Notes under the pieces: generated by a model
What the model was told of the DNA's origin: nothing
Databases searched by the model: none
What the model saw: only the letters and a program-made list of their open reading frames with translations
NCBI RefSeq assembly: GCF_003797945.1
Contig: NZ_RKKU01000009.1
Location: 62,001 to 126,000 of the forward strand
Direction: 5' to 3'
From: Pseudomonas neustonica
GTDB taxonomy: Bacteria; Pseudomonadota; Gammaproteobacteria; Pseudomonadales; Pseudomonadaceae
DNA length: 64,000 nucleotides
Position numbers and translations under genes: made by a program
Part shown: positions 19,229 through 28,928 of the stretch, in pieces
Position numbering within the stretch: position 1 is the stretch's first letter
Layout: each line of letters starts with the position of its first letter

Positions 19229-22200
19229 GTGGCAGCAGCCCGCTGGCGTTTTTTGTTCGTCACAAGGTCGCCGCAAACCTGTTGATGCTGGTTATGCTCG
19301 CCGGCGGCCTGCTCGGCTTGAGTCGCATGAACATCCAGTTCTTCCCGACCTTCGCGCTCGACTTTGTCACCGTGCGCGTGATCTGGAACGGCGCCGCTGC
19401 GGAAGACATCGAACAGGCCATCACCATCCCGCTGGAGCAGCGCCTGCGCAGCATCCAGAACCTCAAGAACATGACGTCCACCTCTGCGCAGGGCGTGTCG
19501 AGTATTACCCTGGAGTTTCGAGAGGGTACCGATCCGGTTATCGCTCTGGATGACGCAAGACAGCAGGTCGACGAATTCCGCAACCTGCCTGCAGACGCAG
19601 AAAAACCCGAGGTGGTGCGGGTCGCGCGCTATGACCCTATCGCCAAATTGCTGTTGTACGGCCCCTATACGCCGCACGAGTTGCGCACCATCGCCAACCG
19701 GCTGGAAGACGACCTGCTGACCAGCGGCATCGATCGTATTGAAAAAGCCGGCTTGCCCGAGCAACAAATCAGTATCGAGATCCCCAACACCACCTTGCAG
19801 CAACTTGGCCTGTCACTGGATCAAGTGGCCGACCGGGTCAATGCCGAGTCCCGCGACTTGCCCGCCGGGCAGGCGGGCGAGCAGGACTCGGCTCGAGAAC
19901 TGCGTGCCATTGAACAACGACGCGACGCCGAGCAGTTCGCCAATATCCCGCTACAGCCGAACGGCACCAGTCACTTGCGTCTCGGTGACATTGCCGAGAT
20001 TCGCCAGGAGCCCAGACGCAATCAGGTCCTGCTGCGCTACGCCGGCCAGCCTGCCGTGGAGCTGTCATTGCAGCGCGCTGAGGACGGCGACTCACTCGAG
20101 GCCGCGCAAGCACTCAATACTTGGTTGGAGCGGGTAAAACCTACCCTGCCACCCGAACTGAACATGCATGTCTACGATCAGTCCTGGCAATTGATCAACG
20201 ACCGTATCAGCTTATTGGTGAACAATGGCTTAAGCGGCCTGGTACTGGTCATGGTGCTGTTGTACCTGTTTCTACCGGCCCGGGTTGCACTCTGGGTAGC
20301 GGTGGGCATCCCAACCGCGTTCCTTGCCGCTATGGCGGTGTTCTGGCTGATCGGTGGATCAATCAACATGATCTCACTGTTCGCCCTGATCATGGCACTC
20401 GGGGTTATTGTTGATGATGCTATCGTCGTAGGCGAGGATGCCGACGCGCACTTTCGTGCTGGCGAGCAGTCACAACGGGCCTCGGAAGGCGCGGCCAAGC
20501 GGATGTTCTGGCCCGTAGTGGCCTCATCATTAACGACTATCGCCGCTTTTATGCCATTGCTGATGGTCGGCGGGATTTTTGGCAACATCCTTGGCGACAT
20601 TCCCATCGTCATGATCTGCGTACTTATCGCCTCTCTGCTGGAATGCTTTGTGGTGCTGCCACACCACCTGCGTTCCGCTTTCAAGCCCGCCACCAAGAAA
20701 AACACGGGGACGTCGCGAACCGCGCTTTTGATGGGCAAGGTCGACGCGGTGCGTGGCCGCTTCGACAAGGGCTTCAACGACTTTCGTGACGGCCGGTTTC
20801 GCCGATTTTCCGCCATGGCGTTGCGTTATCGTGGTGCCACCCTGGCTTGCGCTCTGGTGACCGTCATCATAACTATCGGCTTGATGAGCAGTGGTCGCAT
20901 CGGCTTCAGCTTCTTCCCTACGCCCGAGCCACAGATGCTCCAGGCCAACGTCAGCTTCGTCGCCGGCACTCCGCGGGACACCATGATCCGCTTTATGCGG
21001 CATCTAGAGCAGACGCTGGCTGAAACCGAGACCGATATGGGTGGTGACCTGATACTGACTGCGGTCACCCGAGAGGGCCAGGTCATCAGCCAAAATGCCG
21101 GTTCCCGTCAGGGTGACAACCTGGGTGCCATGCTGATTGAAATGGTATCACCGGATCACCGTGATGTGCGCAACAAGGCCTTTATTCGCGCCTGGCGCGA
21201 GCGTATCAGGCTGGTGCCGGGCATAGATCAATTGAATATTACCGAGCAGGTAGGGGGCCCTCCCGGCAAGGATGTGGACGTACGCCTGACCGGCAGCAAC
21301 CCGGAACAGCTGAAAACCGCCGCCGAGGCGCTCTCAGTCATGATTGCCTCAATCGAAGGCGTGCTCAGCACTGAAGACGACATGGCCTGGGGCCGTGAGC
21401 AACTGGTTTACAGTCTGACACCGTACGGCCAGTCACTGGGCTTGAGTATCCAGAGCGTGGGCCGCCAGCTGCGCGCCGCCTACGATGGCCGCCTGGCGCA
21501 AATTTATCAGGAGGATCAGGACGAGATCGAAGTTCGAGTGCAACTGCCACGTAGCGAGCGCGAGAGTCTGGCCAGTCTGAGCGAGCTGAGCATTCGTCTC
21601 GACGACGGGCGCTTCGTGCCACTGGGCCAAGTGGTCGAGTTTGGCAACAACCAGGGGTTCGAGTCGCTACGCCATGCCGACGGCATGCTCGCGACCGACG
21701 TAACCGCCGATATTGATGCCAGCCAGACCACCGCAGGCCAGGTGCTGAAAAGTATCGCACTCGAATTGCCCGAGCTGGCCAACCAATACAACGTGCGTTA
21801 CAGCTTTGAGGGCCGCTCAGTCGACCAACAGGAAACGCTGGCCGATATGCGCACCGGGCTGATTATCGGCCTGCTGCTGATGTACACGGTTCTAGTTTGG
21901 GTATTTTCTTCCTGGAGCACCCCGCTGATCGTCATGTCCGTTATTCCGCTCGCGCTGGTAGGTGCCGTGTTGGGCCACTGGGTGATGGGGCTGAATCTGA
22001 CCATACTGTCGCTATTCGGGCTGTTCGGGTTATCCGGCATCGTGGTGAATAACTCGATTATCCTGGTCAGTTTCTATCAGGATCAACGCCGCCTTGGGCT
22101 GGCGGTGAACGAGGCCCTGAACGAAGCCGTAGTACAACGCTTGCGCGCCGTCCTGCTAACCTCGCTGACCACCATTGGCGGCCTGTTACCCCTGTTGTTC

Positions 22201-22365
22201 GAGACGTCCTTGCAGGCGCAATTCCTCATCCCGATGGCGACCTCCATTGCCTTCGGCCTGGGGTTCTCTACCCTGCTGGTGCTGATAGTGGTGCCAGCCT
22301 TGTTGTCATTGTTGGAGGGCTGGAAGGAAAGACGCAACGAACGCCGCGCAGAAGCGCCAGGCTGA
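19225..22365 (+). CDS. RND family efflux pump inner membrane permease
   Basis: 1046 residues, the normal length of HAE1/AcrB-type pumps. N-terminal TM (VAANLLMLVMLAGGLLGLSR), large periplasmic loops, and the TM4 proton-relay segment ALIMALGVIVDDAIVVGEDAD with paired Asp. The second half repeats the layout, with LFGLFGLSGIVVNNSIILVS. Forms the exporter with the preceding adaptor. The substrate is unknown and no regulator is adjacent. Confidence 0.92.
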   Translation: MSGSSPLAFFVRHKVAANLLMLVMLAGGLLGLSRMNIQFFPTFALDFVTVRVIWNGAAAEDIEQAITIPLEQRLRSIQNLKNMTSTSAQGVSSITLEFREGTDPVIALDDARQQVDEFRNLPADAEKPEVVRVARYDPIAKLLLYGPYTPHELRTIANRLEDDLLTSGIDRIEKAGLPEQQISIEIPNTTLQQLGLSLDQVADRVNAESRDLPAGQAGEQDSARELRAIEQRRDAEQFANIPLQPNGTSHLRLGDIAEIRQEPRRNQVLLRYAGQPAVELSLQRAEDGDSLEAAQALNTWLERVKPTLPPELNMHVYDQSWQLINDRISLLVNNGLSGLVLVMVLLYLFLPARVALWVAVGIPTAFLAAMAVFWLIGGSINMISLFALIMALGVIVDDAIVVGEDADAHFRAGEQSQRASEGAAKRMFWPVVASSLTTIAAFMPLLMVGGIFGNILGDIPIVMICVLIASLLECFVVLPHHLRSAFKPATKKNTGTSRTALLMGKVDAVRGRFDKGFNDFRDGRFRRFSAMALRYRGATLACALVTVIITIGLMSSGRIGFSFFPTPEPQMLQANVSFVAGTPRDTMIRFMRHLEQTLAETETDMGGDLILTAVTREGQVISQNAGSRQGDNLGAMLIEMVSPDHRDVRNKAFIRAWRERIRLVPGIDQLNITEQVGGPPGKDVDVRLTGSNPEQLKTAAEALSVMIASIEGVLSTEDDMAWGREQLVYSLTPYGQSLGLSIQSVGRQLRAAYDGRLAQIYQEDQDEIEVRVQLPRSERESLASLSELSIRLDDGRFVPLGQVVEFGNNQGFESLRHADGMLATDVTADIDASQTTAGQVLKSIALELPELANQYNVRYSFEGRSVDQQETLADMRTGLIIGLLLMYTVLVWVFSSWSTPLIVMSVIPLALVGAVLGHWVMGLNLTILSLFGLFGLSGIVVNNSIILVSFYQDQRRLGLAVNEALNEAVVQRLRAVLLTSLTTIGGLLPLLFETSLQAQFLIPMATSIAFGLGFSTLLVLIVVPALLSLLEGWKERRNERRAEAPG

Positions 22366-22460
22366 TGCGCTAAAAAGAAAGCGGCTATCAAGCAGTGGCG
22401 TCGAACGTGTCAATTGCAGATGCCGCGATTTGGTCAGACGACGAGATGGCCAGCTCGCTT

Positions 22461-22496
22461 ACACAAGAACGGCTCCCGCAGGAGCCGTTCTTGTGT
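22461..22496. terminator. Perfect bidirectional hairpin between RND pump and qmcA
   Basis: 16-bp perfect arms (ACACAAGAACGGCTCC and its complement) with a CGCA loop. It lies between convergent genes and runs directly into the GTAGCTT heptamer array. Confidence 0.8.
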
Positions 22497-22534
22497 AGCT
22501 TGTAGCTTGTAGCTTGTAGCTTGTAGCTTGTAGC
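22495..22534. repeat. Tandem heptamer GTAGCTT, five copies plus a partial
   Basis: Perfect head-to-tail copies starting inside the hairpin's 3' end and stopping eight bases before the minus-strand qmcA stop. Same heptamer family as at 12158, 40965 and 46150. Confidence 0.95.
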
Positions 22535-22542
22535 CAGAAAGC

Positions 22543-23463
22543 TTACTTCTTGGCCACTTCCAGCGTCTTGGTGATCGCCGCTACCGCTGAACCAATATTG
22601 CTCAACTCTGCCGGCAGGATCATGGTGTTGTTGGTCTGAGCCAGCTTACCGAATTCCTTGACGTATTGTTCAGCCACGCGCAGCGATACGGCCTCCTGGC
22701 CGCCCTCAGTATTGATCGCTTCAGCAACGCGGCGCAGGCCCTCGGCGGTAGCCGTGGCGATCAGTTCGATCTCTCGGGCCTTACCTTCAGCTTCGTTAAT
22801 CTGGCGCTGCTTGTCAGCTTCAGACAAGTTGATGGTTTCCTGCTTCTGACCTTCAGATACATTGATCTTGGCTTCGCGTTCACCTTCAGACTGAGCCACG
22901 ACCGCGCGACGTTCACGCTCTGCACGCATCTGTTTTTCCAGCGCATCAAGGATGGTTGCTGGCAGTTCGATGTCTGCAATCTCGTAACGCAGAACTTTAA
23001 CGCCCCACGGCTTGGCCGCTTCATCCAGCGCCTGAACTACCTGAACGTTGATGGTTTCGCGCTCTTCAAAGGTCTTGTCCAGATCGATCTTACCCACGAC
23101 CGAACGCAGTGTGGTCTGCGCCAACTGCATGGAGGCGTAGCGGTAATCGTTGATACCGTAACTGGCCAGCTTGGGGTCAACTACCTGCAGATACAGTACG
23201 CCATCAACCACGACCTGAATATTGTCGCGGGTCACACAGGCCTGGCTAGGCACATCAATCGCTTCTTCTTTCAGCGTGTGCTTGTAGGAAACACGATCAA
23301 CGAACGGAATCAGCAAGTGAAAGCCCGCTTCCAGCGTTTTTGCATACTTACCGAGTCGCTCAACGATAAACGCAGAACGTTGCGGTACGATACGCGCTGT
23401 CTTGGCCAGGGTAACAATGACCAGGACAAGAAACGCGAGTGAGAGAATAGTAGCCATTTCCAT
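22543..23463 (-). CDS. qmcA: SPFH/stomatin-family membrane protein (QmcA-like)
   Basis: 306 residues. A short N-terminal membrane anchor (ILSLAFLVLVIVTLA) is followed by the SPFH/band 7 domain (RIVPQRSAFIVERLGKYAKT onward) and a long charged coiled coil rich in RERRAVVAQSEGEREAK-type repeats (about 185-250). Such proteins form large microdomain-organising cages and influence membrane proteases. The upstream nfeD gene is its usual partner. GGAG lies 10 bases before the start. Confidence 0.88.
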   Translation of the reverse strand: MEMATILSLAFLVLVIVTLAKTARIVPQRSAFIVERLGKYAKTLEAGFHLLIPFVDRVSYKHTLKEEAIDVPSQACVTRDNIQVVVDGVLYLQVVDPKLASYGINDYRYASMQLAQTTLRSVVGKIDLDKTFEERETINVQVVQALDEAAKPWGVKVLRYEIADIELPATILDALEKQMRAERERRAVVAQSEGEREAKINVSEGQKQETINLSEADKQRQINEAEGKAREIELIATATAEGLRRVAEAINTEGGQEAVSLRVAEQYVKEFGKLAQTNNTMILPAELSNIGSAVAAITKTLEVAKK

Positions 23464-23485
23464 GTTTTAAAGCTCCGTGGGGTGA

Positions 23486-23953
23486 TTAAGATTTTTCAGG
23501 TCGCTGAGCGCTGACCTGCAACACGATACCGCTATGGTTCAATACCCATGCCGTGTCTCCGGCCTTGAGTGACTCATTTGATTCTGCATCCCATTTGGCG
23601 CCGTTAAGCTGCACATGACCGATGCCATCAATAAAATCGGTCAGCACGGCAACACGCACGCCCAACAATCCAGCGTCATCCTGATCACGCGCAGCCAGAT
23701 CAACCTCGCTACCACGCAACCAGCGGTTGAAATGCCGGCGCAGGTACCAAAGCGCGACAACGCTGATCAATGCAAAGAGCACTAACTGATAGGGCAGAGA
23801 ATCAATCACGCCGAACAGCGTGAGTAGTCCGACTACCAGTGCGCCAATACCAAAGAACACCGCCACCATTGCGGGAATGAAAAATTCTGACAGCAACAGG
23901 GCCAGGCCCAGCAACAACCAGAACGCGTAACTCGTCAAATATACAGTCAACAT
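23486..23953 (-). CDS. NfeD-family membrane protein (YbbJ-like), partner of QmcA
   Basis: 155 residues. Hydrophobic N-terminal half with helices near 6-70 (FWLLLGLALLLSEFFIPAMV and following), then a soluble OB-fold C-terminus with LLGVRVAVLTDFIDGIGHVQLNG. Short NfeD proteins occur beside SPFH proteins and are thought to assist or anchor them. GGAAGG precedes the start. The stop is 22 bases from qmcA, same strand, so the two form an operon. Confidence 0.88.
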   Translation of the reverse strand: MLTVYLTSYAFWLLLGLALLLSEFFIPAMVAVFFGIGALVVGLLTLFGVIDSLPYQLVLFALISVVALWYLRRHFNRWLRGSEVDLAARDQDDAGLLGVRVAVLTDFIDGIGHVQLNGAKWDAESNESLKAGDTAWVLNHSGIVLQVSAQRPEKS

Positions 23954-24109
23954 TAGCCTTCCCTGTGTGCAGGGCCTCCTGTACTGCGGCCTGATGGAGA
24001 GTACCAGATTGCCTTGGCAAATACCCTGCCAGCGTCACCACCGCAACAGACAGTCCTGCTACAGCGAATCAGCTTTGCTAAGCTGTTCACAAACTAAAGG
24101 GAGTTACTC

Positions 24110-25177
24110 ATGCCTCAGTGCTTTATTCGGTTATTTCTTTTCGTCGTATTAGCGTTCAGCGCCAGCCTCACTTCAGCCAAAACACTGCAAGTGGGTATTA
24201 CGGAAGTACCTCCCTTCGTGATGCAGACCGAACGCGGCGAGTGGGAAGGCATCAGTATTGACCTGTGGCGCGCCGTAGCACGAGAGCAGAACATTGAGTA
24301 TGAGTGGGTTCCTTTATCGTTTTCCGAACTACTCAGCCAAGTAGAAAGCGGCAAAATAGATGTGGCGGTGGGTGCGCTAACCATGACCGCTGACCGCGAA
24401 GCGGCGTTTGACTTCAGCCATCCGTTCTACCAGACCGGGTTGGCCATTGGCGTACCGCGCACCCCAAAGCATGGCATTCTGCAAAGCCTCAAGGCACTCT
24501 TCAGCTGGGAGTTTCTCAGTGTCATAGTCGCGCTCGGCCTGCTGCTGTTTGCTGTGGGCATCATTCTCTGGGTCTGCGAGCGGCGAGCTAATCCTGAGCA
24601 GTTTGGCGGTAAGGCCAGCGAAGGTATCGGCGCCAGCTTCTGGTGGGCGGCAGTGACCATGACCACTGTCGGCTATGGCGACAAAGCGCCTGTCACTCTG
24701 GCGGGTAGGCTGGTGGCGCTGGTATGGATGTTCGCAGGACTGATCATGGTCGCCAGCTTTACCGCCGCGATCACAACCTCGCTGACGGTCAGCAACCTGC
24801 AGTATCAGATTGGCGGCCCGCAAGACCTGCCCGGCAGCACCGTAGCGACCATTCCCGATACTGCAAGTGCGCGCTACCTGGAAGACAATCGCGTGGTGCG
24901 GCGCGAGTACACCAACCTCACCGATGCCATGCAATCTGTCGTGGATGGCAATACCGACGCCGTCGTATATGACCGACCCCTGATGCAGTTTCGCAATCAA
25001 CAACTGGGCGATCAGCGGCTGGATCTGGTACCCGGCGTTTTTGAGCAGCAACTCTATGCGCTTGCGCTGCCCTCAGGCAGCCCGTTGCGCGAGTCCGTTA
25101 GCGAAGAAATACTGCGTATAACCGAGTCGGACGAATGGCGCTCAATCCAGGCAAATTACCTTAGCGAAACCAATTAA
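24110..25177 (+). CDS. Ligand-gated potassium channel, prokaryotic ionotropic glutamate receptor type (GluR0-like)
   Basis: 355 residues. Signal peptide (about 1-23), first lobe of a periplasmic solute-binding domain (25-125, e.g. IDVAVGALTMTADREAAFDF), TM at about 133-156, a re-entrant pore with the potassium selectivity filter TTVGYGD at 185-191, TM at about 197-224 ending ASFTAAITTSLT, then the second lobe (232-350). This lobe-pore-lobe order is that of GluR0 and eukaryotic iGluRs; the block after the last helix sits where iGluRs have SYTANLAAF. Ligand is probably an amino acid. GGGAG lies seven bases before the start. Confidence 0.88.
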   Translation: MPQCFIRLFLFVVLAFSASLTSAKTLQVGITEVPPFVMQTERGEWEGISIDLWRAVAREQNIEYEWVPLSFSELLSQVESGKIDVAVGALTMTADREAAFDFSHPFYQTGLAIGVPRTPKHGILQSLKALFSWEFLSVIVALGLLLFAVGIILWVCERRANPEQFGGKASEGIGASFWWAAVTMTTVGYGDKAPVTLAGRLVALVWMFAGLIMVASFTAAITTSLTVSNLQYQIGGPQDLPGSTVATIPDTASARYLEDNRVVRREYTNLTDAMQSVVDGNTDAVVYDRPLMQFRNQQLGDQRLDLVPGVFEQQLYALALPSGSPLRESVSEEILRITESDEWRSIQANYLSETN

Positions 25178-25184
25178 AGAAAGA

Positions 25185-25214
25185 GATCACCGGAAAACCG
25201 GCTTTCCGGTGATC
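25185..25214 (+). terminator. Hairpin after the GluR0-like channel gene
   Basis: Perfect 12-bp arms GATCACCGGAAA / TTTCCGGTGATC with a 6-nt loop, 7 bases after the stop. T-poor downstream. Confidence 0.65.
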
Positions 25215-25246
25215 GGCTCACTGCAGCCACCAATTTCGACAAAAAG

Positions 25247-25260
25247 TGAACTGCAGTTCA
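25247..25260. promoter_or_regulatory. 14-bp palindrome in the lipA upstream region
   Basis: TGAACTGCAGTTCA is a perfect dyad about 195 bases before the lipase start. It could be a regulator site; no family can be assigned. The rest of 25215-25455 shows no gene. Confidence 0.4.
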
Positions 25261-25329
25261 TCGGATTTCTCCGGTGAATGACAGCGGCGCAGAGCCAGTG
25301 ACTGAACAGTCATAATCTGCCGACCATAG

Positions 25330-26403
<1,074 letters not shown>

Positions 26404-26409
26404 GACAGT

Positions 26410-26440
26410 CCGCGCGATCACTAAAGGTGTGATCGCGCGG
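26410..26440 (+). promoter_or_regulatory. Intercistronic hairpin between lipase and foldase genes
   Basis: Perfect 12-bp GC-rich arms CCGCGCGATCAC / GTGATCGCGCGG with a 7-nt loop, starting 6 bases after the lipA stop. No T tract. Likely a partial barrier or 3' stabiliser giving more lipase than foldase transcript. Confidence 0.6.
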
Positions 26441-26468
26441 CGACCAGACCAGGTAACAGAGTTAACCC

Positions 26469-27458
26469 ATGAAATTGATCATTTATCTGCCACTACTGGC
26501 TGGCGCACTGCTGCTCGGTTGGCAGTTGCTGGCCGAAGATCCCCTTATTGCCAGCGACAAAACACTGACAACAGCGGCGTCCACAGCGACCACTGCGCCG
26601 CTGCCGCAAGGCTTGATAACAGAGTCCAACAAGAGCGCAGCCCAGCCAATGCCCAGCTCCCTGCGCGGCACCGAGGTTGACGGCCAATTACAGGTCGATG
26701 CACACGGCAACCTGGTCATCAGCGACCAGCTGCGCCATCTGTTTGACTACTACTTAAGCGCCGCTGGCGAAGAACGGCCCGAGCAGACACAAGAACGCGT
26801 GCGGCAGCAACTGACTGGGCAACTGCAAGAGCCAGCGCGCGGCCAGGCTTTGGCTATCTTTCAACAGTATCTGGACTATCTGCAGGCGGTCGCAGCACTG
26901 GAGCAGGACTTCCCGGTACTCGATGACCTCGACGCACTCTGGGCCCGCGAAGAAGCCGTTCAGCGTCTGCGCGCCAGTCTGTTCAGCGCCGAAGTACATC
27001 AGGCGTTTTTTACCAGTGAAGAGGTGTACAACCGCTTCACGCTTGAACGGCTGGCGATAAATCGCAACCCGGATCTCACCCCATCGCAACGCGCCGACGA
27101 CATTGAGGCACTGCGGGAAAACCTGCCGAGCGAGATGCAGCAACTCCTGGTGCCGCAACTGCACCAGGAATTGCGTCGCCAAACCCAGGCACTGAGCGAG
27201 CGCAATGCCGACCCGCAAGCGCTGCGCGAACTAAGGCTCAACCTGGTGGGCACCGAGGCTACCGCTCGGCTTGAGACCCTGGACCAGCAACGTGCCGACT
27301 GGCAGCAACGAGTCGAACGCTTCAACCGCGAGCGCACCAGTATCCTGCAGCAACCCGGCCTGGCAGAGCAGGACAAGCAAGCCGCTATCGAAGCACTGCT
27401 GCAGCAAGGCTTTGCGCCCAACGAGCGGCTACGCCTATCGGGCCAGGGTAAAGGTTAG
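26469..27458 (+). CDS. lipB: Lipase-specific foldase (Lif/LimA/LipB)
   Basis: 329 residues. N-terminal inner membrane anchor (LIIYLPLLAGALLLGWQLL), an Ala/Thr/Pro-rich linker (about 25-60), then a fully helical folding domain. The Lif motif is visible as LRHLFDYYLSAAGE (family RxxFDY(F/C)L(S/T)A). It stays in the membrane and wraps the lipase to fold it. Adjacent to and cotranscribed with lipA; also called lipH or lif in other species. Confidence 0.93.
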   Translation: MKLIIYLPLLAGALLLGWQLLAEDPLIASDKTLTTAASTATTAPLPQGLITESNKSAAQPMPSSLRGTEVDGQLQVDAHGNLVISDQLRHLFDYYLSAAGEERPEQTQERVRQQLTGQLQEPARGQALAIFQQYLDYLQAVAALEQDFPVLDDLDALWAREEAVQRLRASLFSAEVHQAFFTSEEVYNRFTLERLAINRNPDLTPSQRADDIEALRENLPSEMQQLLVPQLHQELRRQTQALSERNADPQALRELRLNLVGTEATARLETLDQQRADWQQRVERFNRERTSILQQPGLAEQDKQAAIEALLQQGFAPNERLRLSGQGKG

Positions 27459-27517
27459 AGTCTGCGCAAGTTAGCTGCCATACTCAGAGCTCAATACGCC
27501 CGAACCAGGAGGCAGCC

Positions 27518-27733
27518 ATGCGCGCCGACGAGTTTCTAAAAAAGCACGGTCTGGATCAGGAAGAAGACAAGGATATCAGTCTGCGAGGTCAAGCCCTGGA
27601 GCGAGCGTTACACCCCGGTCGCCCGCACGCCGGGACGCCCCACGACTGGGAGGACTGGGAACGCTATCAGGCCGAAGAGAAAGCTAAAGCCGCACAGAGC
27701 AAAGCAGAGCCCAACAAGAAAGCAGATGACTAA
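27518..27733 (+). CDS. Small charged hypothetical protein
   Basis: 71 residues, strongly hydrophilic, with no membrane segment. It starts MRADEFLKKHGLDQEED and ends in a Lys/Ala/Glu-rich tail. A strong AGGAGG seven bases before the start supports translation. It overlaps the next gene by 8 bases, so the two are coupled. I do not recognise a family. Confidence 0.72.
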   Translation: MRADEFLKKHGLDQEEDKDISLRGQALERALHPGRPHAGTPHDWEDWERYQAEEKAKAAQSKAEPNKKADD

Positions 27734-28388
27734 CACCGCCAGATACGGGCTGATGCTACTGGGCGTGCTACTGCCATTGAGCACTCAGGCCAAGCCCGCT
27801 TACGCGCCAGAGGATATACTCGGCTGGTCAGCCAAAACCTTTGCGAAACCAACGCACTATGCGCTGGACACCAGCGCTTCCCCGCTAAGGTTGCAGGCCG
27901 ATTGCCGCAACGGCGAAGCCAGCGCGCTGTTTATCGAGCACCCCGTAGACCTGCGTGAAACGCCGATTCTTAGCTGGTCATGGGCGGTGAGCGGCGTGTA
28001 TTCAGGCCTGGATGAAACCAGCAAAGCCGGGGACGACTACCCGGTTCGCGTGTACGTAGTTAAAGATGGCGGGCTACTGCCGTGGCGCACATTGGCCGTG
28101 AACTACGTGTGGTCCAGCAGCCAACCGCAAGGCAGCCACTGGTCCAATGCGTTTACCGCAAACGCGCAGATGCTGGCGGTCCGCAGTGGCGCGCCAGAGC
28201 ATCCCGGGGAGCTGGTGTCTGAGCAGCGTAACGTGCGCGAAGACTTCAAGCGACTGCACGGCCAAGACCTGCAGCAAGTTGATGGTATTGCCTTGATGAC
28301 CGACTGCGATAACGCCGGCCAGCCGGTTACCGGCTGGTACGGCGCCATTGAGTGGTTACCCGCTACTTCTGCACCCAGCCGCCATTAA
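27726..28388 (+). CDS. DUF3047 periplasmic protein
   Basis: 220 residues with a signal peptide (YGLMLLGVLLPLSTQAKPA). The body has DUF3047 features: WSWAVSGVY, then DDYPVRVYVVKDGG, NYVWSS, and the C-terminal IALMTDCDNAGQPVTGWYG. Beta-rich by appearance. Function unknown. It overlaps the upstream 71-residue gene by 8 bases and the convergent ydbL-like gene by 26 bases at their 3' ends. Confidence 0.82.
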   Translation: MTNTARYGLMLLGVLLPLSTQAKPAYAPEDILGWSAKTFAKPTHYALDTSASPLRLQADCRNGEASALFIEHPVDLRETPILSWSWAVSGVYSGLDETSKAGDDYPVRVYVVKDGGLLPWRTLAVNYVWSSSQPQGSHWSNAFTANAQMLAVRSGAPEHPGELVSEQRNVREDFKRLHGQDLQQVDGIALMTDCDNAGQPVTGWYGAIEWLPATSAPSRH

Positions 28389-28713
28389 CCTGAATGTACT
28401 GACCTGACGGCGTGCGCTCGATCGCCTTCTGCCCGGCGATGGTTTCCACATCGCTGAGCGAAATCCCATTGCTCTTGGCCACGCGCTGGTACTCTTCCTT
28501 ACGCGCAGCATTGATCTGCCGCGCCACTTCAGCGGCATTGCCACCACTGCTTACTACGCCCAGATACCCATTGGGCTGCTCACCAAGCTGACCGGCCTGC
28601 TTGGCTGCCGGCAAAGCTGTCATGGCTTCATTCAAGCTCAAGGCCCATGCTGCGCTGCTACCCAAGAAAAATAGCATGCACAATGTAAAAAGCGTTTTCT
28701 TGCCCATCGTCAT
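28363..28713 (-). CDS. ydbL: YdbL-like DUF1318 periplasmic protein
   Basis: 116 residues with a signal peptide (LFTLCMLFFLGSSAAWA). The mature part (ALPAAKQAGQLGEQPNGYLG, then NAARKEEYQRVAKSNGISLS) is the DUF1318 pattern. Last of three genes ydbH-ynbE-ydbL on the minus strand, the E. coli order. In E. coli YdbL is thought to act as a periplasmic helper of the YdbH-YnbE envelope bridge. Confidence 0.85.
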   Translation of the reverse strand: MTMGKKTLFTLCMLFFLGSSAAWALSLNEAMTALPAAKQAGQLGEQPNGYLGVVSSGGNAAEVARQINAARKEEYQRVAKSNGISLSDVETIAGQKAIERTPSGQYIQVNGGWVQK

Positions 28714-28734
28714 AGCCCCTCTACCAATGCGTGC

Positions 28735-28926
28735 CTAAAACAGCCCGCTGGATTCGTTGAACACTTCGTCCAATTGTTTATCTACCTTGATGTAAATCTC
28801 ATGCTCAATCTTTACGTTCAGGTTGATATTAATTGGCTCGCTAGGAGCGGCCAGCTGCACCGTAGGCCCTGCACAGGCCACCAATAGCAAACCAGAAGCT
28901 CCAATCAACAACCCTCGCCAATGCAT
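28735..28926 (-). CDS. ynbE: YnbE-like outer membrane lipoprotein
   Basis: 63 residues. Lipobox LLVAC gives a lipidated Cys at residue 18. The short mature chain holds a beta strand (INLNVKIEHEIYIKVDKQL). In E. coli, YnbE is the outer membrane partner that extends the beta-groove of YdbH. It begins 3 bases after the ydbH stop, so the two are coupled. Confidence 0.85.
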   Translation of the reverse strand: MHWRGLLIGASGLLLVACAGPTVQLAAPSEPININLNVKIEHEIYIKVDKQLDEVFNESSGLF

Positions 28927-28928
28927 AG

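Noticed and set aside
22666-23442. 258-codon open frame on the plus strand opposite qmcA
   Set aside because: It is the antisense shadow of a clear SPFH protein; the predicted product matches no family and its composition is that of a reverse-frame artefact.
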